Origin: Zavarzinia marina
GTDB taxonomy: Bacteria; Pseudomonadota; Alphaproteobacteria; Zavarziniales; Zavarziniaceae
Length of the DNA: 64,000 nt
Assembly (NCBI RefSeq): GCF_021568905.1
Contig: NZ_JAKGSB010000009.1
Span: 1 to 64,000, forward strand
Direction: 5' to 3'
The notes beneath the pieces are model-generated. The model was given only the letters and a program-made list of their open reading frames with translations. It was not told the DNA's origin and did not search any database. Shown in pieces: positions 53,928 through 62,257 of this stretch. The number at the start of each line of letters is the position of its first letter. Within the stretch, counting starts at the first letter, position 1. A program made the translations under genes and the position numbers.

Positions 53928-54691
53928 GCCGCCAGCCCCCAGCAGCGTTCCGCCCATGGACACATGCGGCACTCGTGGAAATCGCGTGTCGTGGCGATCC
54001 GCGGCAGCAGATCCCCTGCATCCGTCGCCTGGAGGATCCGCACGGCGCGGTCGCTCATGCGTTGGGCGAGCCCCGCGTCGAACGGCACGAGTTCGTGGTG
54101 CAGTTCGGCGGTGTCCTTGTTGATGGCGGTGAAGAGCGCGGGATTGTCGGAGATGCCGGGAACCTGCGCTTCCATATAGGCCTGGTAGAGGGCGATCTGG
54201 GCCGCATAGACCGGCTTCGCCACGACCACGCCCTTGGCCACGGTCTCGCGCCAGTTCCTGGCGTTCATCGTCTTGCATTCCCAGAGCGCGGGAACGCCGA
54301 TGCCCAGCAGCTGAGGTGCGGCGGCGATGATCCCATCGACATGACCGCGGATGCGGCCACCAGCGACCGAGAAGCCGAATTGCTCGCCGTCCGGACGGTT
54401 GCCCTTGCGGGTATAGAGATCGAACCGGGCACCGCGCAGCCAGCGGATGGCAAGATCTTCGAGCGCGTGTCCGATCTCGAAGATCCGCAGCGTCTGCCCG
54501 GAGAACTCCTGGCCCTCATCCTTCGGCGCACCCGCGAACTCGAATTGCAGAGCGCGCTCACAGCCGTGTCCAAGGCGGGAGCCCCCGAGATAGGTTCTCG
54601 GCGGTATCGCCGCGCGTTCAGCGGCGATCGCCTCGTCGATCACCGCATTGATGCGTTCGGCGCAGGTGGGGCGGTGGTTATAGTCGAGCAT
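53924..54691 (-). CDS. Cas4/AddB-like PD-(D/E)XK nuclease with Fe-S cluster
   Basis: A 255-residue protein with GHVDG (Asp119) and ALWECKT (Glu138-x-Lys140), the PD-(D/E)XK core, plus Glu78. Four Cys residues fit a 4Fe-4S site: Cys44 (HGCERALQF) near the N-terminus and Cys241, Cys244, Cys250 (ECRMCPWAERC) at the C-terminus, the Cas4/AddB arrangement. It is likely a 5'-3' or ssDNA exonuclease for recombination. No CRISPR genes are nearby, so adaptation is unlikely. Coupled by ATGA to the primase-helicase gene. Confidence 0.85.
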   Translation of the reverse strand: MLDYNHRPTCAERINAVIDEAIAAERAAIPPRTYLGGSRLGHGCERALQFEFAGAPKDEGQEFSGQTLRIFEIGHALEDLAIRWLRGARFDLYTRKGNRPDGEQFGFSVAGGRIRGHVDGIIAAAPQLLGIGVPALWECKTMNARNWRETVAKGVVVAKPVYAAQIALYQAYMEAQVPGISDNPALFTAINKDTAELHHELVPFDAGLAQRMSDRAVRILQATDAGDLLPRIATTRDFHECRMCPWAERCWGLAA

Positions 54692-55101
54692 CAGAACGGC
54701 ACCTCCGCGTCGGCGTCGGCTGCCATGGCGTGCATGGCGTCCTGGAAGCCGCCGACGGCGACCTCGATGAGCGTGAGCACCTGCGCCTCCGTGAGGTCGG
54801 AGAAGCGCGTCTGCCAGCCGATCTCCTCCATGATCTCGGCGACCGGCTTCATGGCGGCGCGGATCGCCGCCTTCTCCTGTTCGGTGAGATCAACCATGGC
54901 CCAGCGCTCCCGCGCCAAGCGCGTCCAGAAGCCTTGGCAGGCCATCGAGCAGAACCAGACCGAGGGGCGCGGCTGTTTCGACCGCACCGGGTCGAACCAG
55001 CCAAAGCCTCGGGTGGGTCGCCGGCAGACAGCACAGAGCGTTCCATGCGGATGCCAGAGCCGCCGCCGGTCCTCGGCCGTGGTGGGGGAAACAAATGCCA
55101 T
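54691..55101 (-). CDS. DUF6511-like zinc-binding phage protein
   Basis: A 136-residue protein starting MAFVSPTTAEDRRRLWHPHG. LCAVCRR and FCSMACQGFW give two Cys pairs, a likely zinc site, followed by helical segments. It resembles DUF6511 (recalled). It lies between the nuclease and SF2 helicase, so a replication/recombination accessory role is plausible. Confidence 0.7.
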   Translation of the reverse strand: MAFVSPTTAEDRRRLWHPHGTLCAVCRRPTRGFGWFDPVRSKQPRPSVWFCSMACQGFWTRLARERWAMVDLTEQEKAAIRAAMKPVAEIMEEIGWQTRFSDLTEAQVLTLIEVAVGGFQDAMHAMAADADAEVPF

Positions 55102-55104
55102 GGC

Positions 55105-56808
55105 TCATGCCGCCCTCCCTACGGCTGCTTCGGGCGCGGCATCGGCCGCCCCGAAGACGAGGGAGCGGATGGCGTCGCGGTTGAAGCGGAAGGCCAGCAG
55201 CGCCGAGGCCTGGTAGCGGGTGAGCCCGAAGTCCTGCCGATACTCCGGCGGCAGGAATGCGAGCTGCCGGTCGGTGGGCGGCTGGTTCAACCAGCGGCGC
55301 GTCTTGTGCGCGCTCTCGTCGCTCTCATGCTCGTTGAGCCAGTCGTCGGCCGCCGCGAGGCAAACGGTGCGTTCGCCCACGGCCAACAGATGAGGGCGCT
55401 GCTTCTGGAGGCCTCCGATGCCGTACCACCGGCCGTTCAGGAAGAAGACACCGCCCCAAGCATTGAAGCCGTTGGCGATGAGCGCGGCATCGTCGCCGAA
55501 GAGATCGCACCAGCGGAAACTCGACCGCTTCAGGAGGTCGATCTCGGACATCACGAAGTCGCCGAGCAGCGCTGCTTCGCCGCCTTCGGGACGCTCCCAG
55601 ACATGACCGCACAGCGGGCATTCGATGGTGGCGAGCGGCACGATGGCGCCGCAGTCCGGGCAATCCTTAGTGGGCGCTTCGCCGGAGGGCTCGCGACCGT
55701 CCAGGTCGACGTCCTGCTCCAGCGAACCGTGCAGCAGGGTCGAGGTGCCGAAATCCAGCACGATGCAGTCGGTCTTGACGAAGCCGGGATGCTCCTCGGG
55801 CGAGACCGTGCGCAGGCCGCGACCGACCATCTGGATCATGGTCGACTTGTAGGAGCTCGGCCGCAGCAGCACGACGCAGCCCGTCGGCGGATGATCCCAG
55901 CCCTCGGTCAGCACCGCGACATTGACGACGACCCGCAGCTCTCCAGCGGCGTAGCCGTCGAGGGTCGTCTTGCGGTCGGTATCGGCCATGTCGCCGTGGA
56001 TCAGCCCAGCGGCGACACCGGCCGCGTTGAAGGCGGCTGTCACGTTGCGCGCGTGGTCCACGGTCGAGCAGAACACCACCGTCTGGCGCTCGCCCGCCTT
56101 TTCCCGCCAGTGGCGGATGACGGCGTCCGTGACCGGCGACCGGTTCATGATCGCGTCGACCTCGGCCATGTCGAAATCGTCGGCCGTGCGGCGCACCTTG
56201 GTGAGCTGGTCCTGGACGCCGACATCGATCACGAAGGTTCGCGGCGGCACGAGATGCCCCGACGCGATGAGCTCCCCGATCCGGATCTGATCGGCGACGT
56301 TGGAGAACACCGGGCGCAGACCGCGCTTGTCGCCCCGATTGGGCGTCGCCGTGACGCCGTAGACCCGGCACTCGGGATTGCGCTGCAGTGCAGCGTCGAT
56401 GATGCGGCGATAGCTGTCGGCGGCCGCGTGGTGCGCCTCGTCGATCACCAGGAGGTCGAGCGCGGGCAGCTGGCCGAGATTACCGGCGCGCGCCAGCGTC
56501 GGCACCATGGCGAAGGTGACCTGGCCAGCCCAGGACTTCTCCTTCGCGTCGACAACCGAGGTCGTGATGCGGGGATTCACCCGGCCGAACTTGCTGCGGT
56601 TCTGAGCGGTCAGCTCGTCGCGGTGGGCGAGCACGCAGGCCTTGGCGCCCGTTCTCTTCGGCGTTTCGCCGACCATGCGACCGACGACGCCCGAGAGCAT
56701 GATCGTTTTGCCGGCTCCGGTCGGGGCGACGCCCAGGGTGTTTCCGTGTTCGTCGAGCGCGCGGACGCTGCGCTCAACGAACTGTTTCTGGCGGGGACGC
56801 AGCAGCAT
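55105..56808 (-). CDS. SF2 DEAD/DEAH-box helicase
   Basis: A 567-residue helicase: VAPTGAGKT (Walker A, 27-35), LVIDEAHH (DEAH 123-126), GVTATPNRGD (motif III region), VNVAVLTEGWDHPP (V) and MIQMVGRGLRTV (VI). A C-terminal zinc-ribbon-like block CPDCGA...CPLCGH precedes a novel 200-residue tail. It may unwind replication forks or partner Sak4 in recombination. The start at 56808 is chosen because the upstream segment is not protein-like. Confidence 0.88.
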   Translation of the reverse strand: MLLRPRQKQFVERSVRALDEHGNTLGVAPTGAGKTIMLSGVVGRMVGETPKRTGAKACVLAHRDELTAQNRSKFGRVNPRITTSVVDAKEKSWAGQVTFAMVPTLARAGNLGQLPALDLLVIDEAHHAAADSYRRIIDAALQRNPECRVYGVTATPNRGDKRGLRPVFSNVADQIRIGELIASGHLVPPRTFVIDVGVQDQLTKVRRTADDFDMAEVDAIMNRSPVTDAVIRHWREKAGERQTVVFCSTVDHARNVTAAFNAAGVAAGLIHGDMADTDRKTTLDGYAAGELRVVVNVAVLTEGWDHPPTGCVVLLRPSSYKSTMIQMVGRGLRTVSPEEHPGFVKTDCIVLDFGTSTLLHGSLEQDVDLDGREPSGEAPTKDCPDCGAIVPLATIECPLCGHVWERPEGGEAALLGDFVMSEIDLLKRSSFRWCDLFGDDAALIANGFNAWGGVFFLNGRWYGIGGLQKQRPHLLAVGERTVCLAAADDWLNEHESDESAHKTRRWLNQPPTDRQLAFLPPEYRQDFGLTRYQASALLAFRFNRDAIRSLVFGAADAAPEAAVGRAA

Positions 56809-56815
56809 GGCCGCC

Positions 56816-57415
56816 TCACTGCGCCCAGGACGGGCGGGTGCCCGCCGCCGGTGCTGAAGATTGGGGCATGGAGGGCTGGGAATGCTGAGCTTGCGGCTGC
56901 GCTGCCGCACCGGGCACGCCACCCATGAGAGCGGCATACTCCTTGTGATCTGGCGTCACGGCCGCGCGGATCTCGTTCTTCTCCTCGCCGTTGGTGTCGG
57001 TGCCGATGTCGATCCGCGCCACGAACTCGAGCCCGTCGAGATCGGCAAAGCCGCTGATGCGACGGGCGGCCTGGGCCTGAGCGGACGTGTCCTTGTCCGA
57101 AATGCCGCGCGCGGAGTTGAGCATGCCGCGGATCAGGCTGCGGCCCATGTTCGCCCAGTCCGGCCCCTTGGGGCTGTAGAGCCCGATCAGGGTGAAGATC
57201 TTGCGCCGGGCGTAGGGACCTTCGAGAACTGTGAATTCGCCCGAGAGATAGACCGAGCCAGTGGTCCCCCGCGTGGCGTATCCGCCGGTCCAGCCCTGCG
57301 CCGGATCGTCGAATCCGCCCGGACGGATCGTCAGGCGCACCTTGGCCAGCGTGCCCTTGGGGATGATGTTGCTGTTCTGCTTGGCGTCGTTGAAATCGTT
57401 CCAGGATCCAGTCAT
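56816..57415 (-). CDS. DUF669-like phage ssDNA-associated protein
   Basis: A 199-residue protein starting MTGSWNDFNDAKQNSNIIPK, with the block ISGFADLDGLEFVARIDIGT and a low-complexity Gln/Pro/Ala tail. In layout it recalls DUF669-type proteins that sit next to Sak4/ERF-like recombinase genes and act as ssDNA-binding helpers. The acidic/low-complexity tail is SSB-like. The assignment is tentative. Lies 17 bases after the Sak4-like gene. Confidence 0.6.
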   Translation of the reverse strand: MTGSWNDFNDAKQNSNIIPKGTLAKVRLTIRPGGFDDPAQGWTGGYATRGTTGSVYLSGEFTVLEGPYARRKIFTLIGLYSPKGPDWANMGRSLIRGMLNSARGISDKDTSAQAQAARRISGFADLDGLEFVARIDIGTDTNGEEKNEIRAAVTPDHKEYAALMGGVPGAAAQPQAQHSQPSMPQSSAPAAGTRPSWAQ

Positions 57416-57432
57416 GGCTGGGGTCTCCTCGT

Positions 57433-58323
57433 TCAGGCGTTTTCGGAATGGGTGGGGGCGTCGGAGGTCGGCGCCGTCGCGGCCGGGGGCGGGCTGCGAT
57501 AGGCCAGCCGCTCGGAGGCGGGCTCCACGGGGCCGCGGATCTTGGCCATCAGGCGGCCGAGATGCGGCTCCTCGATCAGGTCGAGACGGCCGGAGCGATC
57601 CTTCGCCGGGAAGTTCCAGGGATTGATCGTCTGGCAGACGAAGGCACGGTACGGCGCGCCGGACTCGTCCTTGATCTCCGCCATCGTCAGGACTTCATCG
57701 ACGATGCCCGGCAGCTCGAGGCCGGTCTTCGAGCCGTCGATCTGCGGCTGGAAGATGCGCCGATTGAAGTCGTCGAGCTTCTCGTCGAGGATCCCGACGA
57801 ACCAGACGTTCTTCGCCCGCGTGTGCTGGAGATGCGTGAGCCACGCGATCATCTCGCGGCCGTGCAGGCCGTAGGCGCCGCGGACATCGGGCTTGCCGGT
57901 CTTCTCCGAGAACGCCTCGGGCTGCCCCTTGCACCATTGGAAGCAGAGCCGCCCGGCGACGGTGATCGAGTCGATGAAGATCGTGTGGTAGCGGTCGAGC
58001 GCCGCCGGATCGCCGAAGCGCTCGCACACCGCCGCGAAGTGGGCCTCGCTGTAGACCTGGTCGTCCCGCAGCGCCGGGTTGGGGCCGCCGATGAAGACCG
58101 CGAAATCGCGGCATTCGGCCCATGTGCGCGGCCGAACGCTGTCGCCGGACCATCCCTCGATGGCCAGGTCGCCGGCCTCCAGATCGATGAACAGCGTGGT
58201 GGCGGGGTCGAGCGTCCACAGAAGGCTGGTCTTGCCGATGCCCGACTTGCCGAAGACCGTGCCCTTGATGCCGCGCGGCTCGGCGAGACGCTGATCGGCG
58301 GAGATGATCGGGAGGGCCATCAC
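57433..58323 (-). CDS. Sak4-like RecA-type recombination ATPase
   Basis: A 296-residue ATPase with Walker A GKSGIGKTS (25-33), TLFIDLEAGDLAIE and TIFIDSITVAGR (Walker B). The length and single RecA core fit Sak4/AAA_24 proteins of temperate phages, which anneal or pair ssDNA with an SSB partner. The C-terminal 35 residues are low complexity. It starts the recombination operon block with the SSB-like gene after it. Confidence 0.8.
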   Translation of the reverse strand: MMALPIISADQRLAEPRGIKGTVFGKSGIGKTSLLWTLDPATTLFIDLEAGDLAIEGWSGDSVRPRTWAECRDFAVFIGGPNPALRDDQVYSEAHFAAVCERFGDPAALDRYHTIFIDSITVAGRLCFQWCKGQPEAFSEKTGKPDVRGAYGLHGREMIAWLTHLQHTRAKNVWFVGILDEKLDDFNRRIFQPQIDGSKTGLELPGIVDEVLTMAEIKDESGAPYRAFVCQTINPWNFPAKDRSGRLDLIEEPHLGRLMAKIRGPVEPASERLAYRSPPPAATAPTSDAPTHSENA

Positions 58324-58616
58324 TTGCCTCCCTTCGTCGCGATCAGGGCGTCGATCGCGACGTCCGCTCCCAGCGCGCCGGCCTTGCGGGCCTCGTCGTG
58401 GAGGGTGCGCACCGCATCGATCTCGCGGTAGAGCGCCGATGCCCGCTCGTTCAGCCCGATGAGGGCGAAGGCCAGGTCGTCGACCGAGGCTGCCCCGACC
58501 GGCTTGACGGTCTCGTCGCGACGCTCGCCAAGGGCCGGCACCCGGATGGTCTCGGGCAGTTTGTCCAGCCCGTAATGGTGCTCGCGGAGCACCGCGAGCT
58601 TCTTCGTGATGCTCAT
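58320..58616 (-). CDS. Small hypothetical phage protein
   Basis: A 98-residue helical, charged protein starting MSITKKLAVLREHHYGLDKL. No motif recognised. Coupled to its neighbours by ATGA at both ends (Sak4-like gene start and the 162-residue upstream gene). Probably part of the early recombination operon. Confidence 0.6.
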   Translation of the reverse strand: MSITKKLAVLREHHYGLDKLPETIRVPALGERRDETVKPVGAASVDDLAFALIGLNERASALYREIDAVRTLHDEARKAGALGADVAIDALIATKGGK

Positions 58617-59101
58617 GACGTCACCTCGGTGTTCAGGGAAAGACGGAAGCTGGGCTTGCCGGTGCGGACGGTGCGCGCGTCCTCAAAGGCGGAGCGGATG
58701 TGGCTCGGCCAGGCCGCGAACTTGCGCTCGGGCACCTTGATCGCGACATCGACGTATTCGGTGGGGTCGTCGCCCTCGGCCCGGATGCGTTCGACGAGAG
58801 CGGCGAGCTTGTCCTGGTCCCAGTCGATGCGCTTCGGCAGATCGGCGATCACGGTGACCGCGCCGTCATCCAAACGGACCGTGCCGGTGTCCTTGCCGGC
58901 GGCTTGGCGCGTTGCGTGGGCACGATCGCCGTACCTGAGCGCGACGGCCCCATCGAGCCAGTCGCAGACGGTCTTGGCGCGGCGCAGGGCGTCGGCGGCC
59001 TCGTCCTGCAGGAGGGCGAGCTGCTCGGCAGGCAGAGCGGCGATGTCGCCGACTGTCATGCGCGGGAGCTCATCGAGGGAGATGCGGTTTGAGATCGTCA
59101 T
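58613..59101 (-). CDS. Hypothetical early phage protein
   Basis: A 162-residue protein, MTISNRISLDELPRMTVGDI, with an acidic helical N-terminus and a C-terminal beta region (FAAWPSHIRSAFEDARTVRT). No domain recognised. Start at 59101 (a frame to 59257 exists, but its extra part lies within the HTH gene). Coupled downstream by ATGA. Confidence 0.62.
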   Translation of the reverse strand: MTISNRISLDELPRMTVGDIAALPAEQLALLQDEAADALRRAKTVCDWLDGAVALRYGDRAHATRQAAGKDTGTVRLDDGAVTVIADLPKRIDWDQDKLAALVERIRAEGDDPTEYVDVAIKVPERKFAAWPSHIRSAFEDARTVRTGKPSFRLSLNTEVTS

Positions 59102-59111
59102 CACCGCCCCC

Positions 59112-59321
59112 TCACGCCGCAGGCTTGCTGGGGTGGTCGGCAGTGCTCGCGCGGATCTGCTCGCGCTCGTACTCCTCGACGTCTTCGAGGCGGTACACGA
59201 CGCGACCGCCGAGCTTGACGAAGCGCGGGCCTTCGCCCGTCCAGCGCCAGCGCTCAAGCGTGCGGTGGCTGATGTTCCAGCGCGCAGCCAGGTCGATCTG
59301 GTTGAGGTGTTTCGTAGCCAT
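59112..59321 (-). CDS. AlpA/MerR-like helix-turn-helix protein (excisionase type)
   Basis: A 69-residue DNA-binding protein: LNQIDLAARWNISHRTLERW, then RWTGEGPRFVKLGGRVVYRL and EDVEEYE, the HTH_17/AlpA winged-helix pattern of excisionases and phage activators. GAAGGAGAAACAG precedes the ATG. Being the first gene of the replication block, it may act as an excisionase or as an early regulator. Confidence 0.8.
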   Translation of the reverse strand: MATKHLNQIDLAARWNISHRTLERWRWTGEGPRFVKLGGRVVYRLEDVEEYEREQIRASTADHPSKPAA

Positions 59322-59422
59322 CTGTTTCTCCTTCGGTTTTGGTCGAAAACCTGCGGAGACGATGGCTGGCCGGGAGGGAGAAAACCGACCCGGTCAGAGG
59401 GAGAAGAACAGGGAGAATTTCG

Positions 59423-60367
59423 TCAGAGCGCGAAGCCCCAGAGACCGTTCTCGGACTTCAGATAAGGTTCGAGGTCTGCCCATCGCTGCGCGCCAAATGC
59501 TTGACGCAGCGTCTTCGCGCTGGAGTGGGCATGATCAAGGAGTTCTCGAGCGCTGAAGCGTCGGCCGTCCTGGTGTCCCTCAACCAGCTTACGAATGATG
59601 GCGATATGGATGTCCGACTTGAGATCGATCGTGACGTTGCCATGGATGGTGAGTCGCTGCCCGCTCGGTGAGAGGGACAGGGGCGTATGAGGGCTGACGG
59701 CGGGTGTGCCATCGAGAAGTGCCGATAGGATTTCAGGGCTGACCGCCATTCCGTCATCGAAATCGATGGCATCGCCGATGGACACGACGAGGTGCCCCGG
59801 CAGCCCCGGTTCATGGAGCCGACCAATGGGCGTGCTGGTCAAGAGAATGCGGACATGGGGTGTTGGTCGCCTTCGGGCCGCATCAGCCACATCTGCCCAA
59901 ATCCTCCGGTCCGAAAGGCGGCGCGCGAACCAGATCGGGACCCGCTGCGGACGACGGCCGATGCGCGCGTCGCCAAGCTCCCACAAAGCTCGTGGAACGA
60001 GCGCTCTGGCGCCGCCACGGGACGCAATGTCCAGCCCGACCAGCAAGCGGGCGAAAAGGACCGGGAAGTCCACCCCGTAGACTCCCATCCGCTCTTTCGG
60101 GACATCGACCCAGCCAGCAGACGGGCTGAAGTATCCGTAGCCGTTCCGTTCCGAGGACCAGATCAGGGAAACCGGCTCGTCTTCGAAATCAGCCAGCGAG
60201 GCGGCCGCCGCGTTATGGCCATCGGGACGCAGAACATTCGCCGCCAGCAATTTCCCCGCGCTTTTGGCGTGATAGTCGGAGAGCACGGCGCCGGCGACTT
60301 TGGCATCCGCGCTCTCCACGATTGAGAGGAGCAGATCAACCGCCCTCCGATCAATCGACGACGACAC
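59423..60367 (-). CDS. Unidentified protein, first partner of an unknown pair
   Basis: A 314-residue protein starting MSSSIDRRAVDLLLSIVESA, mixed alpha/beta, with no recognised motif; notable blocks are FEDEPVSLIWSSERNGYGYF and RRVPIWFARRL-like segments. It overlaps its upstream partner by 17 bases, implying translation coupling. The last 80 residues look helical (FSARELLDHAHSSAKTLRQA). Placed between the HTH gene and the repressor region, a usual site for accessory or defence cargo. Function unknown. Confidence 0.6.
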   Translation of the reverse strand: MSSSIDRRAVDLLLSIVESADAKVAGAVLSDYHAKSAGKLLAANVLRPDGHNAAAASLADFEDEPVSLIWSSERNGYGYFSPSAGWVDVPKERMGVYGVDFPVLFARLLVGLDIASRGGARALVPRALWELGDARIGRRPQRVPIWFARRLSDRRIWADVADAARRRPTPHVRILLTSTPIGRLHEPGLPGHLVVSIGDAIDFDDGMAVSPEILSALLDGTPAVSPHTPLSLSPSGQRLTIHGNVTIDLKSDIHIAIIRKLVEGHQDGRRFSARELLDHAHSSAKTLRQAFGAQRWADLEPYLKSENGLWGFAL

Positions 60368-61538
60368 CGCCGTCTCCGGAAAGGATGCCCCAGCGCCGGA
60401 GATACTTCTCGCCGATCAGCTGCTCCTCTTCGGTCTGGTCCTTGAGATTGCAGCCATGCGGCATCGTGATCGTCAACGGCAGCGTCCGACCGCGTTTGGC
60501 ATCGCCCTTGGGATGGAATTTGATGGAGAGTTTGGCCTGTGTCGCCACCCAACCGCCGGCCAGCGGATCATTGGCGCCGAACCGCTCCGCCGACATGCTC
60601 CAGATGGTGCGGTCGGCCTTCCGAAGACATTCCAGCGTGACGCGCTCGCCCACATTGTCGATGGGCATCAGACGCAGCTGCTTGACCTCGACGGACTCGA
60701 TCCCATCCTCCGGGTCGGTCGGAAAATCGAAAGGATGAAGCAGAACCGCGAGGTCGTAGGTGCGGAAGGGCACCTTCTCGCTCTGGAACTCGATCCCCAG
60801 CAGGTCGCGCGCCATGAAGCGGACCATCTCCTCGCGGCTCTCGCGGTCGTTGGCGACGACTTCGATGACGCCGGTCGCCGGTTCATACGTCATGGCCGCC
60901 TCGAACACGGGACGGCGGGCGCGGCGGACGAGCGTACCCGCGTCATCGAACGCCAGGAAATCGTCGAGGAGGCCTTCGCGGTAGATCGCGATCTGGACAA
61001 GCTCGCAATCCTCGCCGTCGAAGGTCGGCCGGTAGCGCCCGAAGATATCGATGTGGATGTTGTTGGAAGCGAACCGTTCGCGCAGCGCCGCCTTGAAGGC
61101 ATCGATGGATGCCTCGTCCCGGCGCAAATCGAGATTCGGCTCGCCGATGAACCCGTCCCAGCTCCGACCACGGCGCCGCTCATCGGTGTAACGGACCTCC
61201 TCGGCATGGCGGAACCGAACCGGTTCGTTCAGGAACATCCAGAGCGAACGCGCATGGCCATTTGCCAGATCATCGAGCACCGTGCGGTCGTCGATCACGC
61301 TATAGAGTGCGGTCTGCCCCGCATCATCGGCCAAGGCGCTCACACGCTCGGCGTCATTGACGATGCGGGCGCGGGCTTCGTCGTCTATCTCGTCAACGGC
61401 ACGAAGCGTGACGCGAACCACCTCGGGCTCGGGCGCCTCCCAATCGACATCGGTCGGAAGCTCGATGCCGGTGTGGTGGAAATAGGCCTGCAGCGACGAG
61501 GCAGGCATGTTGCGGATGAAACTCGTCACTGAGGCCAT
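60351..61538 (-). CDS. Unidentified protein, second partner of the unknown pair
   Basis: A 395-residue protein starting MASVTSFIRNMPASSLQAYF. Beta strands dominate; segments such as LDDFLAFDDAGTLVRRARRP and FEAAMTYEPATGVIEVVAND are well structured, and no catalytic motif is recognised. It ends in GEKYLRRWGILSGDGGVVVD. With the 314-residue protein it forms a tight operon behind the DUF2188 gene and the leftward promoter. Could be a phage accessory or defence pair; no function assigned. Confidence 0.6.
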   Translation of the reverse strand: MASVTSFIRNMPASSLQAYFHHTGIELPTDVDWEAPEPEVVRVTLRAVDEIDDEARARIVNDAERVSALADDAGQTALYSVIDDRTVLDDLANGHARSLWMFLNEPVRFRHAEEVRYTDERRRGRSWDGFIGEPNLDLRRDEASIDAFKAALRERFASNNIHIDIFGRYRPTFDGEDCELVQIAIYREGLLDDFLAFDDAGTLVRRARRPVFEAAMTYEPATGVIEVVANDRESREEMVRFMARDLLGIEFQSEKVPFRTYDLAVLLHPFDFPTDPEDGIESVEVKQLRLMPIDNVGERVTLECLRKADRTIWSMSAERFGANDPLAGGWVATQAKLSIKFHPKGDAKRGRTLPLTITMPHGCNLKDQTEEEQLIGEKYLRRWGILSGDGGVVVD

Positions 61539-61550
61539 GATCGGTTCTCC

Positions 61551-61793
61551 TTAGCCCTTGATGTTGCGCGGGTCATTCCCGTGCGAATCGGACTGGCCGA
61601 TCCGGCCATCCTGGTTGTGAATCTTGAACTCCGTCCCGGCGTTGCGGCTGATCTCCCGCCCACGGTCGATCGCCTCCCGCTTCGTGTCGAAGTGCCCGCT
61701 GGCGCGCTCAGCGCCACCGCGGCGGACGTCCCATCCGCCATTGGGATTGGGGACCACGTGATGGGTGCCCGAACCGTTACCTGCTTTAGCCAT
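61551..61793 (-). CDS. DUF2188 domain protein
   Basis: An 80-residue protein with the DUF2188 layout: HHVVPNPNGGWDVRRGGAER, then FDTKREAIDRGREISRNAGT and FKIHNQDGRIG. DUF2188 proteins are small and of unknown function. It is the first gene of the leftward early operon, 59 bases from the promoter. Confidence 0.85.
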   Translation of the reverse strand: MAKAGNGSGTHHVVPNPNGGWDVRRGGAERASGHFDTKREAIDRGREISRNAGTEFKIHNQDGRIGQSDSHGNDPRNIKG

Positions 61794-61827
61794 GACGGCC
61801 TCCTGTTTCGTGAAAGCGCGAAAGTGG

Positions 61828-61843
61828 GTTCGTTACTACGAAC
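61828..61843. promoter_or_regulatory. Palindromic operator-like site (GTTCGT-N4-ACGAAC)
   Basis: A perfect 6-bp inverted repeat spaced by four bases lies between the leftward promoter and the DUF2188 start. A further half site ACGAAC is at 61902-61907, and a 10-bp palindrome TATCGCGATA at 61892-61901. These are plausible binding sites for the repressor encoded at 61934. Confidence 0.6.
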
Positions 61844-61851
61844 TTGTGCGC

Positions 61852-61881
61852 AAGATAGGTATTGCAGGTACGGCGTGTCAA
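61852..61881 (-). promoter_or_regulatory. Leftward sigma70-type promoter
   Basis: On the minus strand a perfect -35 TTGACA (61881-61876) is separated by 18 bases from a -10-like TATCTT (61857-61852). It would transcribe DUF2188 and the whole leftward phage programme. The operator-like repeat lies just downstream. Confidence 0.7.
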
Positions 61882-61933
61882 GGACTAGATGTATCGCGAT
61901 AACGAACCCGGCGGACAAACAGGAGAACACCCG

Positions 61934-62257
61934 GTGCCAACACCCTTGGGAGAGCGCGTTCGCGAGCTCAGACTAAAGCGAGGATTGACCCTAGAGGCGC
62001 TGGCCGAAAGGGTCGGATCCAGCAAGAGCTACATGTGGGAGATCGAGAACAAGGACGTCGCGCGCCCTTCGGCTGAGAAGCTTCACCAGATCGCGGCCGC
62101 CCTCGAGACTACGACCGATTACCTGATTTCTGCCGACGAAGTCACCGAAGCGGACGCGACGGACACTGCCTTCTTTCGCAAGTATCAGAAGATGAAGCCG
62201 AAGAGCAAAGAGAAGCTTCGCGAGATGCTCAAGATCCTGGACGATGAGGATGAATGA
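61934..62257 (+). CDS. XRE family repressor (CI-like)
   Basis: A 107-residue regulator. Residues 5-55 are a helix-turn-helix of the XRE/Cro type: LGERVRELRLKRGLTLEALA, RVGSSKSYMWEIENKDVARP. The C-terminus is short and charged, without a LexA-type self-cleavage domain, so induction probably needs the following protease. The GTG at 61934 follows AGGAGA; an ATG at 61889 is in frame but has no such site. It overlaps the ImmA gene by four bases. Confidence 0.85.
   Translation: MPTPLGERVRELRLKRGLTLEALAERVGSSKSYMWEIENKDVARPSAEKLHQIAAALETTTDYLISADEVTEADATDTAFFRKYQKMKPKSKEKLREMLKILDDEDE

Noticed and set aside
53924-54691. CRISPR adaptation by the Cas4-like nuclease
   Set aside because: No Cas1, Cas2 or repeat array in the window; recombination context fits better.
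59112-59321. The HTH protein as the prophage integrase partner proving an attachment site here
   Set aside because: No integrase gene or attachment repeat is visible near it, so only the generic HTH call is kept.
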